Below, piece after piece: positions 1-8,184 of a stretch of 64,000 nt of DNA. Position 1 is the stretch's first letter. Each line of letters opens with the position of its first letter. The stretch comes from CAWABB01 sp963780165. Its GTDB lineage: Bacteria; Bacteroidota; Ignavibacteria; UBA10030; UBA6906. The stretch covers positions 1-64,000 of the forward strand of contig CAWABB010000008.1 of assembly GCA_963780165.1 (NCBI GenBank), in the 5' to 3' direction. The notes beneath the pieces are model-generated. The model was not told the DNA's origin. It saw only the letters and a list, made by a program, of their open reading frames with translations, and made no database searches. Both the position numbers and the translations under genes were made by a program.

Positions 1-37
1 ACAGGCAGGCGCTCTAACCAAACTGAGCTACCACCCC
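1..37 (-). tRNA. tRNA-Asp (GUC), 5' part only
   Basis: Read on the minus strand from position 37, the sequence gives a 7-nt acceptor strand GGGGTGG, TA, a D stem GCTC/GAGC closing the loop AGTTTGGTTA, G26, the 5' anticodon-stem strand CCTGC and the loop start CTGT. The window edge cuts the gene after anticodon positions 34-35 (GT). GTN allows Asp, Asn, His or Tyr. The overall sequence closely resembles bacterial tRNA-Asp, so GUC is inferred rather than read. The 3' half lies outside the window. Confidence 0.88.
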
Positions 38-102
38 GGGACAACCGACTGTGGACGACGATCAAGAGACAAATTAGAGTCGTCCGCCTTTTCAAGCTTA
101 CA

Positions 103-131
103 AAGATACATATTCCAGATGAAATTCTCAA
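103..131 (-). promoter_or_regulatory. Candidate sigma-70-type promoter for the tRNA
   Basis: On the minus strand, TTGAGA (126-131) lies 17 nt from TATCTT (103-108), about 65 nt upstream of the tRNA 5' end. The -10 continues as TATCTTTG, which also matches the TAnnTTTG -7 element described for Bacteroidota. Same -10 hexamer as other candidate promoters in this window. Confidence 0.4.
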
Positions 132-273
132 GGCCAAAGGCGCACCGTCGCGCTTTCCGCAATCCCCCGCGCCTCCCCCCCCCGCCGTTGATATTCACAG
201 GCGTCATCCCTACCTTGGTGGTATCCAGTTGCCGATCCGCGCCTACTGCACCCGGTCGCTCCAAGGAACCCAG

Positions 274-828
274 ATGAGCAACCTCCTCGCAAGAAGTGCC
301 ATCCTGCTGCCCCTGCTTCTGAGCGGCTGCGGGTTCTACACCACGTACACGCAGGGCCCGTTCATGGAGGTCAGCTGGAAGAAAGGGGAGGCCCGAACGG
401 CCTCCGTCGGCGAACCGATCGTCTGGTGGCAGTATGGCGTCCGCGACACCATCACCAGGACCAACAACATGATGGACATGGGAAAGGTCCAGAATGATAC
501 CATCAGAGACGTCGCCGTCACGCAGGGGGTCCGCATTGAGCTTGGGTTCAACGGCTTCAGGGACGGCCAGCTGGTCGTGCGTTACCGGGAATTTGTTCAG
601 GCAAGTACGTTCGAATCACACGACAACTTCTGGTATCCCCGCGGAAATACTGACAATATGCTGTATTTTGACCTCTCCAAAGACTCAACGATTACCATTC
701 ACGACATCCCGATTACGGTCCTCTCCGCCAGCCCTTCAGTAATAACCTACCTGGTGGGAGGGTTCCCGGAAAGGGATAATTTCATGCTGCCCCCGAGAAA
801 GGAAGGCCCCCCGCCCAAGAGCGGGTGA
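274..828 (+). CDS. Lipoprotein, unknown function
   Basis: A 184-residue protein with a lipoprotein signal: a hydrophobic stretch ending in LLSGC, so processing at Cys18 (counted from this ATG) is expected and the mature protein would be lipid-anchored in the envelope. The ATG at 274 follows AAGGAA at a good distance. An upstream TTG at 229 would add 15 residues before the signal and is less likely. The mature part is rich in beta-type sequence and contains no domain I recognise. It is a single gene between the tRNA and the cold-shock gene, with no obvious partner. Confidence 0.75.
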   Translation: MSNLLARSAILLPLLLSGCGFYTTYTQGPFMEVSWKKGEARTASVGEPIVWWQYGVRDTITRTNNMMDMGKVQNDTIRDVAVTQGVRIELGFNGFRDGQLVVRYREFVQASTFESHDNFWYPRGNTDNMLYFDLSKDSTITIHDIPITVLSASPSVITYLVGGFPERDNFMLPPRKEGPPPKSG

Positions 829-932
829 GCCCCCCCGGGGGGAGGGGCATTCCGGCGGCGTCCGCTGCAAAAACCATGGATGTGGCCCAAATCTCGACGC
901 GAGAGAAATTCAAAGAATTCTGGAAATAGGAT

Positions 933-967
933 TTGCGATTTTGAAAAAATGAATGTATTCTTATACT
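933..967 (+). promoter_or_regulatory. Candidate promoter of the cold-shock gene
   Basis: TTGCGA (933-938), 17 nt, TATTCT (956-961). A second possible -10, TATACT (962-967), overlaps it and pairs with TTGAAA (941-946) at 15 nt. The segment is strikingly AT-rich against a GC-rich background, and the leader to the ATG at 993 would be only about 25-30 nt. Confidence 0.45.
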
Positions 968-992
968 CCAATCATCAGGAAGGATAGTTTCG

Positions 993-1193
993 ATGGAGCA
1001 GGGTACAGTGAAGTGGTTCAACGGGGCCAAGGGCTACGGATTCATTTCTCGCCAATCGGGAGAGGATGTTTTCGTGCACTTCAAGGAGATCGTCGGTGAG
1101 GGGTACAAGACCCTGAACGAAGGCGATAAGGTCAGCTTCGAAGTCACGAAGGGACCCAAGGGACTGCAGGCTACAAACGTCACAAAAGTCTGA
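993..1193 (+). CDS. Cold-shock domain protein (CspA family)
   Basis: A 66-residue single cold-shock domain, the usual length of bacterial Csp proteins. It shows the family pattern GTVKWFN...KGYGFI at residues 4-18 (RNP1) and DVFVHF at about 25-30 (RNP2), the aromatic face that binds single-stranded RNA and DNA. Proteins of this family act as RNA chaperones in the cytoplasm. AGGAAGG lies just upstream of the ATG. The gene is a monocistronic unit: a strong AT-rich promoter region precedes it and a clear intrinsic terminator follows within 30 nt of the stop. Confidence 0.96.
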   Translation: MEQGTVKWFNGAKGYGFISRQSGEDVFVHFKEIVGEGYKTLNEGDKVSFEVTKGPKGLQATNVTKV

Positions 1194-1220
1194 CGTCGCC
1201 CAAACCGCGTCAAGCAAATC

Positions 1221-1258
1221 AGCCCCGATGCCGTACACGCATCGGGGCTTCTGCTTTT
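1221..1258 (+). terminator. Intrinsic terminator after the cold-shock gene
   Basis: Perfect 11-bp stem: AGCCCCGATGC (1221-1231) pairs with GCATCGGGGCT (1239-1249) around a 7-nt loop, followed by TCTGCTTTTT. The position, 28 nt after the stop codon, fits rho-independent termination. Confidence 0.9.
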
Positions 1259-1277
1259 TCCAACGCTCCGGTCCCGC

Positions 1278-1529
1278 TCACGAGCGCCCGTGAGAGAGAT
1301 CTCCGCCCGGACGTCCACGAATGACACCCGCTTGCTTCTTCACGTGCAGGAGTGTGCGCACAGTCGTTTTCCAGCGGGGATGGACGGAATGGATGCCGTA
1401 GCGCGCAAGATCTTCGGCATCCAGCGTGAGGTTGCTCTCCACGATCGTGTACACATCCTCAAGCGGTACCCATTCTCCGCGCGGCAAGTGTTTCTCCAGG
1501 GCTTCCCACATCGCTGTACCATTCGTCAC
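1278..1529 (-). CDS. Small winged-helix-like protein, unknown function
   Basis: An 83-residue protein starting at GTG 1529, preceded by a GAGAGAGGGA purine run; ATG at 1511 is an alternative. The pattern (a first helix WEALEKHLP, then VPLEDVYTIVE, a short linker, PRWKTTVRTLLHVKKQAGVI) resembles the helix-turn-helix part of Mrr-type N-terminal winged helices, but I cannot assign a family firmly. It lies downstream of the B12 radical SAM gene on the same strand with a 92-nt gap, so it could be the last gene of that unit. No nuclease domain is attached. Confidence 0.6.
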   Translation of the reverse strand: MTNGTAMWEALEKHLPRGEWVPLEDVYTIVESNLTLDAEDLARYGIHSVHPRWKTTVRTLLHVKKQAGVIRGRPGGDLSHGRS

Positions 1530-1621
1530 GGTCTCAATCCCTCTCTCTCATCTCTGATGCACGCTCACTCTCACGCACCCTCCGCCCCGGCACGAACGCC
1601 GTTGCGGAGGGACGGGACGAC

Positions 1622-3193
1622 TCACGCTACGCGGCGCCTGGCTTCGAGGGCGGTTCTGCTCGGGGTCCCCTGATCCTTGAGATACGCATTCGGGTCGTGC
1701 CGCAACGCCCCCTCGGGAAGTGAATCCCAGAGATACCCGAGAGCCTCGCGGACCCGGTCCTCGAAGAACGACGGCAGAACATCTGTCCGCTGTTCGTAGA
1801 AGTCCCGGAACGCGGGCTCATCCTGAAGTCGCCGGAGCACTTCACCCTGATATCGAATCCTCCCGTATCCCTCCGAAGAAATCGCGCGCACGACATTCAT
1901 CCATTTTGGAATCACATCCTTCGTCGCGACCATGCGCCGCAGGATCGCCTTCGGGGAGAAGGAGTGTTTGGTCGTCTCCACAACGTGACGGTAGAACTCG
2001 GGCCAGGAGTAGTTCTTCGGGCGCACGTTCATCGCCCCATTGTTGTTCAGGAAATGGAACGGGAAGCCGAGGACACGGTTGTCCCGCTGGTATTCGAGAT
2101 TGACGGGCGCGGCCTCTCCAAACGACGTGAGCAACGAGTAGCCCGGGAATGCACCTGGGGTCAGATCCACAAAACGTCGTGTGAGCTCAAAGGGCTCTGC
2201 TCCGGCGTCGCTGTCCAGCCCGAGCACGAAATTCGTCTGGACGTACGGGATGTAACGGAGCACCATGTTCACATGCTCAGCAACGCGTTTCACCTTTTCC
2301 ATGCCATCGGTGCCCGCCGCCCGGGTCTTCTCCCCGAGTTCAAACCACGATTCGACGCCGGGCAGGAGAGCTTTGAACCCGTTTCGGCGAAGCCTCTGCA
2401 GGTGAGGCTCCGAGAGAAGTGAGAGGCTGCTTTCCGCAATGAAGGTGATGCTCCCGGGGGGGACGGCCTCTTCAATGGATCCCATGATCTGGTCAAACCG
2501 CACCCCGAAGTTGGGATCATGCCAGCCTACGAGAGGGCGCTTGAACTTCTTCAGAAGAAACCGGAGATCCTCCCGGAGCACATCGGTATCGAGAGTCTGA
2601 TACGGCACGGTGGAGTCGATGCAGAAACTGCACGTGTAGGGGCACCCGAGCGTGGCGATCATCGGGACCATTTGAATAATCGGTGCCCGACTGACGGTCG
2701 CACTCGCGAACTCCCACCGGTCCCGAATTCCAGGTAGCTGGGCCGGATGGCCACCGGCCGATAGATGGAGACCGACTGGCGAATGCCGAGAACAGTCCTG
2801 CAGGACCTCAGCAATAATCACCTCGTCCGTGAAGCCGAGCACGTAGTCGAAGTACTTCACGCTATCCTGAGGGAAGCACCGCGCATGCGGACCGCCGAGG
2901 ACGGTGACCACTCCCTGAGCGTGAAACCGGTTGCTCAGCGCATAGGCAAGCTGGGCGGATTCCGTGAACGCACCGATGAAAACAAGGTCGAGGTCTGTGG
3001 GGAGAATTCGGTTGAGGTCCTCAAAGCCGGTATAGCACGCAAACGTGACATCGTGGCCCTGCCGCTTGCACCAGACCGCTACCACCTGCGGCATAATGCT
3101 TGCAAGATTTGCGTTCATGACCCGGGACCACAGCGACCTTGTCGGCCCCTGGCTCACAAGGTCGATGACACCAATTCTCAGCTTCTTCATCAC
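1622..3193 (-). CDS. B12-binding radical SAM protein
   Basis: A 523-residue protein. The N-terminal third resembles a cobalamin-binding (Rossmann-like) domain; I see no classic DxHxxG, which many members of this class lack. The radical SAM cluster motif CPYTCSFC supplies Cys184, Cys188 and Cys191 for the [4Fe-4S] cluster that cleaves S-adenosylmethionine. Members of this class carry out methylations or rearrangements; the substrate is unknown. The start is GTG 3193, overlapping the stop of the upstream small gene by 4 nt (GTGA), which implies translational coupling; ATG 3190 is the alternative. A second, distant member of the class lies at 37629-39083. Confidence 0.88.
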   Translation of the reverse strand: MMKKLRIGVIDLVSQGPTRSLWSRVMNANLASIMPQVVAVWCKRQGHDVTFACYTGFEDLNRILPTDLDLVFIGAFTESAQLAYALSNRFHAQGVVTVLGGPHARCFPQDSVKYFDYVLGFTDEVIIAEVLQDCSRHSPVGLHLSAGGHPAQLPGIRDRWEFASATVSRAPIIQMVPMIATLGCPYTCSFCIDSTVPYQTLDTDVLREDLRFLLKKFKRPLVGWHDPNFGVRFDQIMGSIEEAVPPGSITFIAESSLSLLSEPHLQRLRRNGFKALLPGVESWFELGEKTRAAGTDGMEKVKRVAEHVNMVLRYIPYVQTNFVLGLDSDAGAEPFELTRRFVDLTPGAFPGYSLLTSFGEAAPVNLEYQRDNRVLGFPFHFLNNNGAMNVRPKNYSWPEFYRHVVETTKHSFSPKAILRRMVATKDVIPKWMNVVRAISSEGYGRIRYQGEVLRRLQDEPAFRDFYEQRTDVLPSFFEDRVREALGYLWDSLPEGALRHDPNAYLKDQGTPSRTALEARRRVA

Positions 3194-3495
3194 GAGGGTC
3201 CCTTTCGCTTGATCGATGCCCGCTTGAACCGCCGTTGCGACAGGATGTGCTTCCGCTGAATCACGGCTTCTTTGACGATTCGTCGGAATTCAGTCCCCGA
3301 GAGGGGATGTGACGAGAACTCTCCCGCGCGTGACGCCTCTCGAACAGCCTTCTGGAACGTAGCTATCGGTGCGTCATGCAGGACAAACCTCTTCACCTCG
3401 GAGCGGACAAGCTCCAGCAGCGCTGAGGATTGACTCGAGGCGGGTTTCTTCCGTCCCGTCGTCCGAACGCGTGAGGGGGTTTTCCTCGTGGGCAC
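3190..3495 (-). CDS. Small basic protein coupled to the radical SAM gene
   Basis: A 101-residue protein starting at GTG 3495 and ending in a 4-nt overlap with the radical SAM gene. It is rich in Lys and Arg at both ends (RKTPSRVRTTGRKK near the start, RRFKRASIKRKG at the end), with a predicted helical middle. I recognise no domain. The overlap makes it a likely partner of the enzyme: a chaperone-like accessory, a nucleic-acid-binding protein, or conceivably a substrate. It lacks the Cys- or Gly-rich core common in peptide substrates of radical SAM enzymes. Confidence 0.6.
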   Translation of the reverse strand: MPTRKTPSRVRTTGRKKPASSQSSALLELVRSEVKRFVLHDAPIATFQKAVREASRAGEFSSHPLSGTEFRRIVKEAVIQRKHILSQRRFKRASIKRKGPS

Positions 3496-3663
3496 CTGTC
3501 TTCTTCGATCCTTCCTTCAAGGCGTGAACACGCATTATGCTAAGGGATTTTGGACGGGGGGGGTATAGCTCCAAGGGTTGAAATGAGGACTGGTCCTTCA
3601 GGGTGGGATCCCGGGAGGCCCGGCAGGGCTAGGATGACGTGGTGCGAGGGGGGAGGGGCTGTG

Positions 3664-4350
3664 CTATGCGTCGTGGTCGCCGTTCGCCTGGGACGATGGT
3701 CCCGCCTGGCGGGCAGCGTGCCGGTAGGAGGCGATCTCAAGTCGCGTATGGAGGGCTAGCTTTTCAAGAATGTTGTGGACATGGCTCTTCACTGTATCGA
3801 CAGCAAGGTGGAGGCGCACGGCGATTTCCTTGTTGCTGAGCCCCTCCGCGATCAGCTCGACGACTTCCCTCTCGCGGGCGGTCATCTTGACAGATCGAAA
3901 CGGGTTCCCTTTCCCCTTTCGTGTCGCGATGTCCGCAATCTGTGCGAAGAGTGATGATGTCAGGGGGGACGGGAGTATCTTTTCTCCGCGTGCGACTTCC
4001 TTGATGGTATGGAGGAGGTTGGCAAATGTGGCGTCCTTGAGGACGAAACCGGAGACTCCGGCGCTGACATATTCCATGAGTGTAGACTGGGTGGGCGCGA
4101 GATCCATCACGATGATCTTGAGCGACGGATGGACTGCCTTGACCGCAGATACAAGCCGAAGGCTGTTCTGGCTCCGAAGACCTACATCGAGCAGGACGAC
4201 GTCTCCCCGGGCCTTCTTTTCCTTCAGAATCGTGTCGCCATTCCCAAGGGTAGCCACGACCTGAAGGCCGGTCTGCTCGTCAAGCATCGCCTTCAGGCCT
4301 TCTCGCATGAGCCGGTTGTCTTCAACGACAATGATGCGTATGACCTTCAT
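3664..4350 (-). CDS. Response regulator, NarL/LuxR type
   Basis: A 228-residue two-domain regulator. The receiver domain (about 1-120) has the acidic pair at Glu10-Asp11, phospho-acceptor Asp55 in VVLLDVGL, and Lys104 in VLKDA. The C-terminal GerE/LuxR helix-turn-helix starts at MTAREREVVELIAEGLSNKE (about 155) and includes the recognition helix region DTVKSHVHNIL. No histidine kinase gene is adjacent, so it is an orphan within this window. A plausible promoter lies 50-80 nt upstream. The target genes are unknown. Confidence 0.93.
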   Translation of the reverse strand: MKVIRIIVVEDNRLMREGLKAMLDEQTGLQVVATLGNGDTILKEKKARGDVVLLDVGLRSQNSLRLVSAVKAVHPSLKIIVMDLAPTQSTLMEYVSAGVSGFVLKDATFANLLHTIKEVARGEKILPSPLTSSLFAQIADIATRKGKGNPFRSVKMTAREREVVELIAEGLSNKEIAVRLHLAVDTVKSHVHNILEKLALHTRLEIASYRHAARQAGPSSQANGDHDA

Positions 4351-4401
4351 GTCCTGATGGGCCTGGCGATATCAGCGGTCGAATGGGAAATCCCGGACCG
4401 A

Positions 4402-4430
4402 AAAGTACTCAAAATGGGCCAGTCTTTCAA
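4402..4430 (-). promoter_or_regulatory. Candidate promoter of the LuxR-type regulator
   Basis: Minus strand: TTGAAA (4425-4430), 17-nt spacer, TACTTT (4402-4407), about 52 nt before the ATG at 4350 and 60 nt after the stop of the upstream methyltransferase gene. This suggests the regulator can be transcribed on its own. Confidence 0.4.
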
Positions 4431-4489
4431 CTCCAAAACAACCCGGAGAACAGCCGTGGGTGTGGCGCCAGGACCTGGTGCGGCGGGAG

Positions 4490-5920
4490 CTATGCCTTGA
4501 CGCACTCCGCGAAGAGGTTGATGCCCTCCGCTTCGAACTGTATTCTCGTACTGGGCCGCTGGAACGGCGACTCGCGGAACAGCCGGTCCATGTCCTCCTC
4601 CGTCCGGTGGATGAGGTTCCACTCGAGGACATAATCCATAAATTCCTTCGCCGGGTTCTTCGGGTGGAAGTTTCCGAGGATGACTCTCCCGCCGGAGGCG
4701 AGATTGGCGAAAACGAACTGCAGAAGTTTCCCGACAAGCTTGTCATTCAGGTAGTCGGTGAGCCCGATGCTGTAAATGAGATCCTGCGGCTCGACGTTTA
4801 CCCTGGTGCGTCCGAGAAACAGCGCGATCAAGTTCTCGTTCACAAGCGTGATCTGACTCGTCAGCTTCCGGCGCGTCCGGAGATCATCCACAAATGCCAG
4901 CGCCTGAAGATCGATGTCCAGGAGCGTGGCCTTGAGCTTCGCCGGGTCTGGTACCCGCTCGAAGGCGTCAAAGACCTCGGTCGCGGGCCCGCTGGCAAGG
5001 CACATGACGCGCGTCGTGGACCCGTTCTTCCCCAGGACTGTGTCGCCAATCTCCTTCGCTATGAGCGTGCGCCGGTTCCGAACCGCGCGGGATGGGGGTG
5101 TCTCGAGAAACATTCTGTCCACAACCGGCCCCATGCGGCCCGTGCCGCGCGCCTGATTCTGGTAAATGTAGTGGATCGAAAGATAATCTCCCGCATACCC
5201 GCGCGGCTTCGAGTAGAAACGCTCTGCAGTTTCGGTGGTGAGCACGTACGGGAGCATTTCATGCTGCAGCTCGGCGCCGAGCAGCGCCCTTTGAGCCTCC
5301 GGCAGGGGAGATGCTGTTCCAAGGACGTTGTGAAGCGCCATCATGAGTTCTCCCGCCTCGGCGAGGAATCGGGTGAACCGCCCGTCTGGAATTCCTCCCC
5401 CCTTCATCCCTTCTTTGTCCATCTCAACAAGCGTTCGCTTGTACCGTGCGATGAGCTCCCGGGCTCGAATCACCGTGGGATCGTCCGCCGGGGTCGGCTG
5501 TGCCTCCGCCCGTGCTGCCGCGAGTTGCGACATGGCGTGCTTGTACCGCTCCGTTGTCGCAATCAGGAGCGCGCGATAGAAGTCCGCAGCGTATGCACGG
5601 TCGTAATTGAGCTTGTCCCGGAGCTTGCGCCTGTCAATATGCAGAACAAGTCCCGGCTCTTCGGCCACGATGGTGCCGGCTGCCGGCTCATCCGTGAAGA
5701 ATGAGACGTCGCCCAGCATCGCTCCGGCGGTCGCATGCTCGATATGGTCCTCGGTCCCGGGGGCGCTGACGGTGAAGAGCCCATCCAGCACGATGTAGAG
5801 GCCGGGTACCTGCGCTCCACGCTCGATTAAGACCTGCTGCCGCTCGACCCGGTGTTCGGACCCGTTCTGCACAAGCCAGTGCAAAACGTATTCGGGCAGA
5901 AGCTGGAGGACTTCAAGCAT
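4490..5920 (-). CDS. Cyclic-nucleotide-binding domain fused to a SAM methyltransferase-like domain
   Basis: A 476-residue fusion. Residues 1-130 form a Crp-type cNMP-binding domain (GAMLGDVSFF, AGTIVAEEPGLVLHIDR). A charged helical linker follows (135-200). Residues 235-476 look like a class I methyltransferase: RGYAGDYLSIHYIYQN, the motif I-like VMCLASGPATE, an acidic LLDID, and GGRVILGNFHPKNP. Similar fusions are often labelled as biosynthesis proteins for 3-hydroxypalmitate methyl ester signals (PhcB-like); I take that only as a family hint. ATG 5920 is preferred to the TTG just upstream. Methyl transfer would thus be gated by cAMP, cGMP or a cyclic dinucleotide. A receiver-cyclase is encoded at 35980-36936. 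Confidence 0.8.
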   Translation of the reverse strand: MLEVLQLLPEYVLHWLVQNGSEHRVERQQVLIERGAQVPGLYIVLDGLFTVSAPGTEDHIEHATAGAMLGDVSFFTDEPAAGTIVAEEPGLVLHIDRRKLRDKLNYDRAYAADFYRALLIATTERYKHAMSQLAAARAEAQPTPADDPTVIRARELIARYKRTLVEMDKEGMKGGGIPDGRFTRFLAEAGELMMALHNVLGTASPLPEAQRALLGAELQHEMLPYVLTTETAERFYSKPRGYAGDYLSIHYIYQNQARGTGRMGPVVDRMFLETPPSRAVRNRRTLIAKEIGDTVLGKNGSTTRVMCLASGPATEVFDAFERVPDPAKLKATLLDIDLQALAFVDDLRTRRKLTSQITLVNENLIALFLGRTRVNVEPQDLIYSIGLTDYLNDKLVGKLLQFVFANLASGGRVILGNFHPKNPAKEFMDYVLEWNLIHRTEEDMDRLFRESPFQRPSTRIQFEAEGINLFAECVKA

Positions 5921-6011
5921 CAACCGGCTCGATGGTAGTGGAGGCGGATGGAAACGGCGATCGGGGTGGAATCAGGTGTCGATGTTAACGAAACACACAT
6001 CCAAATGCAAC

Positions 6012-6040
6012 TTTCGCTTCAGCGTGAAAATGAATATCTT
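6012..6040 (+). promoter_or_regulatory. Candidate promoter of the outer-membrane beta-barrel gene
   Basis: TATCTT (6035-6040) is preceded at 17 nt by the weak -35 TTTCGC (6012-6017). TTGCGA (6039-6044), 16 nt, TATCCA (6061-6066) is an alternative. The start codon lies about 45 nt downstream. Confidence 0.25.
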
Positions 6041-6087
6041 GCGAAGGCTGGTTCGACGAGTATCCAATCATAGCGCAGTGGGGGAGG

Positions 6088-6564
6088 ATGATGGTGGAGC
6101 GAATTCGTCTCTTTCTTCTTCTGATGGCCCTGGGTGGCGCGATCGCCGCACCGTGTGCCGGAGCTCTCCATGCACAGGACAAGGGCTTCGGGCTCGGGAT
6201 CATGGTGGGCTCCCCGACCGGCCTCAGCGGCAAGCTCTGGGTTTCTCAGAACAACGCAGTCGATATGGGCCTCGCGTGGTCGTTTTCTCACGAGGGGTAC
6301 ATGCATATCCACGCTGACTACCTGTGGCATTTTCCGCATGTCATCAGCTCGAGCGAGCGCTTTGTGCTGTACGCCGGCATCGGCGGGCGGTTGGGCCTGA
6401 GCGACGATGCGCGGATCGGCGTGCGCATCCCCGGCGGCATCGAATGGTGGCCCCGCAATACTCCGCTGGACGTGTTCCTGGAAATCGCCCCTGTCCTTGA
6501 CCTTGCGCCAGAGACCGACTTTGACATGACCGGCGCCCTCGGCGCGCGGTTCTTCTTCGATTAA
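6088..6564 (+). CDS. Small outer-membrane beta-barrel protein
   Basis: A 158-residue protein with a Sec signal peptide (hydrophobic 6-26, likely cut after LHAQ near residue 31). The mature part alternates polar and hydrophobic residues (KLWVSQNNAVDMGLAWSF, YAGIGGRLGLSD) and ends in ARFFFD, close to the terminal aromatic typical of outer-membrane barrels. The overall pattern resembles small eight-stranded barrels of the DUF3996/OmpA-like sort. GGGGGAGG abuts the first ATG, so the second ATG at 6091 may be the real start. It lies 14 nt before the M64 peptidase and is probably co-transcribed with it. Confidence 0.75.
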   Translation: MMVERIRLFLLLMALGGAIAAPCAGALHAQDKGFGLGIMVGSPTGLSGKLWVSQNNAVDMGLAWSFSHEGYMHIHADYLWHFPHVISSSERFVLYAGIGGRLGLSDDARIGVRIPGGIEWWPRNTPLDVFLEIAPVLDLAPETDFDMTGALGARFFFD

Positions 6565-6578
6565 CAGCAGAGATCCCA

Positions 6579-8000
6579 ATGCATAGAGTCTTTGCAGTCG
6601 TGCTGCTGGCGGCCATCGGAACAAGCGCGTCCGCTCAGGTTTCCTTCTCTTCCTATTTCACCGACCGAACCCTCCGTGTGGACTACTACCACACGGGGAC
6701 CAAGGGCTCGGAGAGCTTCAGCGTCGACCAGGCTGTGGACGATGGCCCCTGGGCCGGAAGCACGGTCAATCTCGTGGACACGCTGAATCTCGGAGAATTC
6801 ATCGTCCGGGTCTATGACCTGGCGACCGGACAGTTGATCTTTTCGCGCGGATTCTCATCGATGTTCAACGAGTGGCAGACCACTGATGAGGCGGCCCGGG
6901 GGGTCTACAGGACCTTCAGCGAATCGGCGCGTATGCCCTTCCCGAGGCGACCGATTCAACTCACGGTCGCACGTCGCGACAAGCGGATGATCTTCCATGA
7001 GCTCTTTTCCATGACGATCGATCCGGCTGATCCGACACAGGTCCGGAAGGAAAGGAGAACCTCGCCGTTCAAAGTCGGGAAGCTTATCGAGAACGGTCCG
7101 CCGGCGAAGAAGGTGGATGTCGTCATCCTGGGCGACGGATACGCAAAGGCGGACATGGAGAAGTTCCGCGCCGACGCAAAGAAGTACAACGAGGCGATGT
7201 TCTCCACCCCGCCGTTCAAGGGGAGAAAGGACGACTTCAACGTTTGGACTGTAGAGGTGGAGTCGGGCGAGAGCGGGATCGACATTCCCGACAAGAACGT
7301 CTGGAAGAACAACGCTCTCGGGACGATGTACAATACGTTCGGATCCGCCCGGTACGTCCTGACGACGGACAATAAGACGCTTCGTGATGCGGCGGCTGCG
7401 GCGCCGTACGACTTCATCTGCATCCTCATCAATGATTCGCGATACGGTGGCGGCGGGATTTATAACCTGTACGCTACCACGTACACGGGCGAGACCACAA
7501 AGGGGCAGGAGTGGCAGATGGAGTACGTGTACGTCCACGAGTTCGGACATTCGTTCGGGGGGCTGGGCGACGAGTACTACGCGTCGTCCGTTGCCTATGA
7601 CGAGTTTTATCCTCAGGGCGTGGAGCCATGGGAGCCGAACCTGACCGTGCTGCTGGACAAGAAGAACGTGAAATGGAAGAGCTTCCTCGCGGAGGGGATC
7701 GAAGTGCCGACGCCGTGGGAAAAGGCGGCATTTGACAGCGTGGAATCGGAGCGCGCAAAACTTGACAGGCTGGCTCCGGATTATTACGCGAAGCGCGAGC
7801 CGCTGTACAAGCGGTCGAAGGAGATCCTCATGACGTCAGCATTTGCGGGGAAGGTTGGGGTCTTCGAAGGTGCGGGGTACGCGTCGAAAGGGATCTACCG
7901 TCCGGCGGTCGACTGCCGGATGTTCACGCTCAGCCTGATCGCGTTCGACCCGGTGTGCAGCGCGGCGATTGAGCGTGTTGTAGACTTCTACAGCAGGTAG
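6579..8000 (+). CDS. Secreted M64-family (IgA-type) metallopeptidase
   Basis: A 473-residue protein with a signal peptide (cut near ASAQ, residue 20). An N-terminal beta-rich domain (about 21-165) precedes the catalytic domain, which opens with VDVVILGDGYAK (179-190) and holds the zinc motif HEFGHSFGGLGDEY (His320, Glu321, His324, Asp331), the hallmark of peptidase family M64. The enzyme should act in the periplasm or outside the cell. No T9SS sorting domain is seen; the protein ends in RVVDFYSR soon after a Cys pair. Family members in gut bacteria cleave IgA, but in an organism like this general protein turnover is more likely. Confidence 0.9.
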   Translation: MHRVFAVVLLAAIGTSASAQVSFSSYFTDRTLRVDYYHTGTKGSESFSVDQAVDDGPWAGSTVNLVDTLNLGEFIVRVYDLATGQLIFSRGFSSMFNEWQTTDEAARGVYRTFSESARMPFPRRPIQLTVARRDKRMIFHELFSMTIDPADPTQVRKERRTSPFKVGKLIENGPPAKKVDVVILGDGYAKADMEKFRADAKKYNEAMFSTPPFKGRKDDFNVWTVEVESGESGIDIPDKNVWKNNALGTMYNTFGSARYVLTTDNKTLRDAAAAAPYDFICILINDSRYGGGGIYNLYATTYTGETTKGQEWQMEYVYVHEFGHSFGGLGDEYYASSVAYDEFYPQGVEPWEPNLTVLLDKKNVKWKSFLAEGIEVPTPWEKAAFDSVESERAKLDRLAPDYYAKREPLYKRSKEILMTSAFAGKVGVFEGAGYASKGIYRPAVDCRMFTLSLIAFDPVCSAAIERVVDFYSR

Positions 8001-8095
8001 GGAAGCCGGGCCGGCAGCCGCGCCGGGATGAGAAGCGAGATCTTGTGGATGCGGGTGGCGACGGTGGGGAGACCCATGACCCGTTGAAGAACGAA

Positions 8096-8123
8096 CGAGG
8101 GGCGGCATGCATGCCGCCCCTCG
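8096..8123. repeat. Perfect 28-bp palindrome between convergent genes
   Basis: The half-site CGAGGGGCGGCATG is followed at once by its reverse complement, so both strands can fold into a very GC-rich hairpin. It sits between the M64 gene (stop at 8000) and the coiled-coil gene (stop at 8185), which converge. No T-run follows on either side, so it is not a classic terminator, though bidirectional stopping or mRNA 3'-end protection is plausible. I see no second copy in the window. Confidence 0.7.
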
Positions 8124-8184
8124 TCGCGTCTTGCCGCTGGCCGTCCGGGCGCCGGTGCGCACCCCCGGGACGGGGGGGTGCAGG

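Noticed and set aside
28..264. Open frame of 78 codons on the minus strand over the tRNA
   Set aside because: It overlaps the tRNA gene and its promoter region and has no protein-like pattern.
3550..3570. G-run in the 3496-3663 spacer as a possible G-quadruplex or slippery site
   Set aside because: A single run with no repeated G-tracts in register and outside any coding frame; nothing supports a function.
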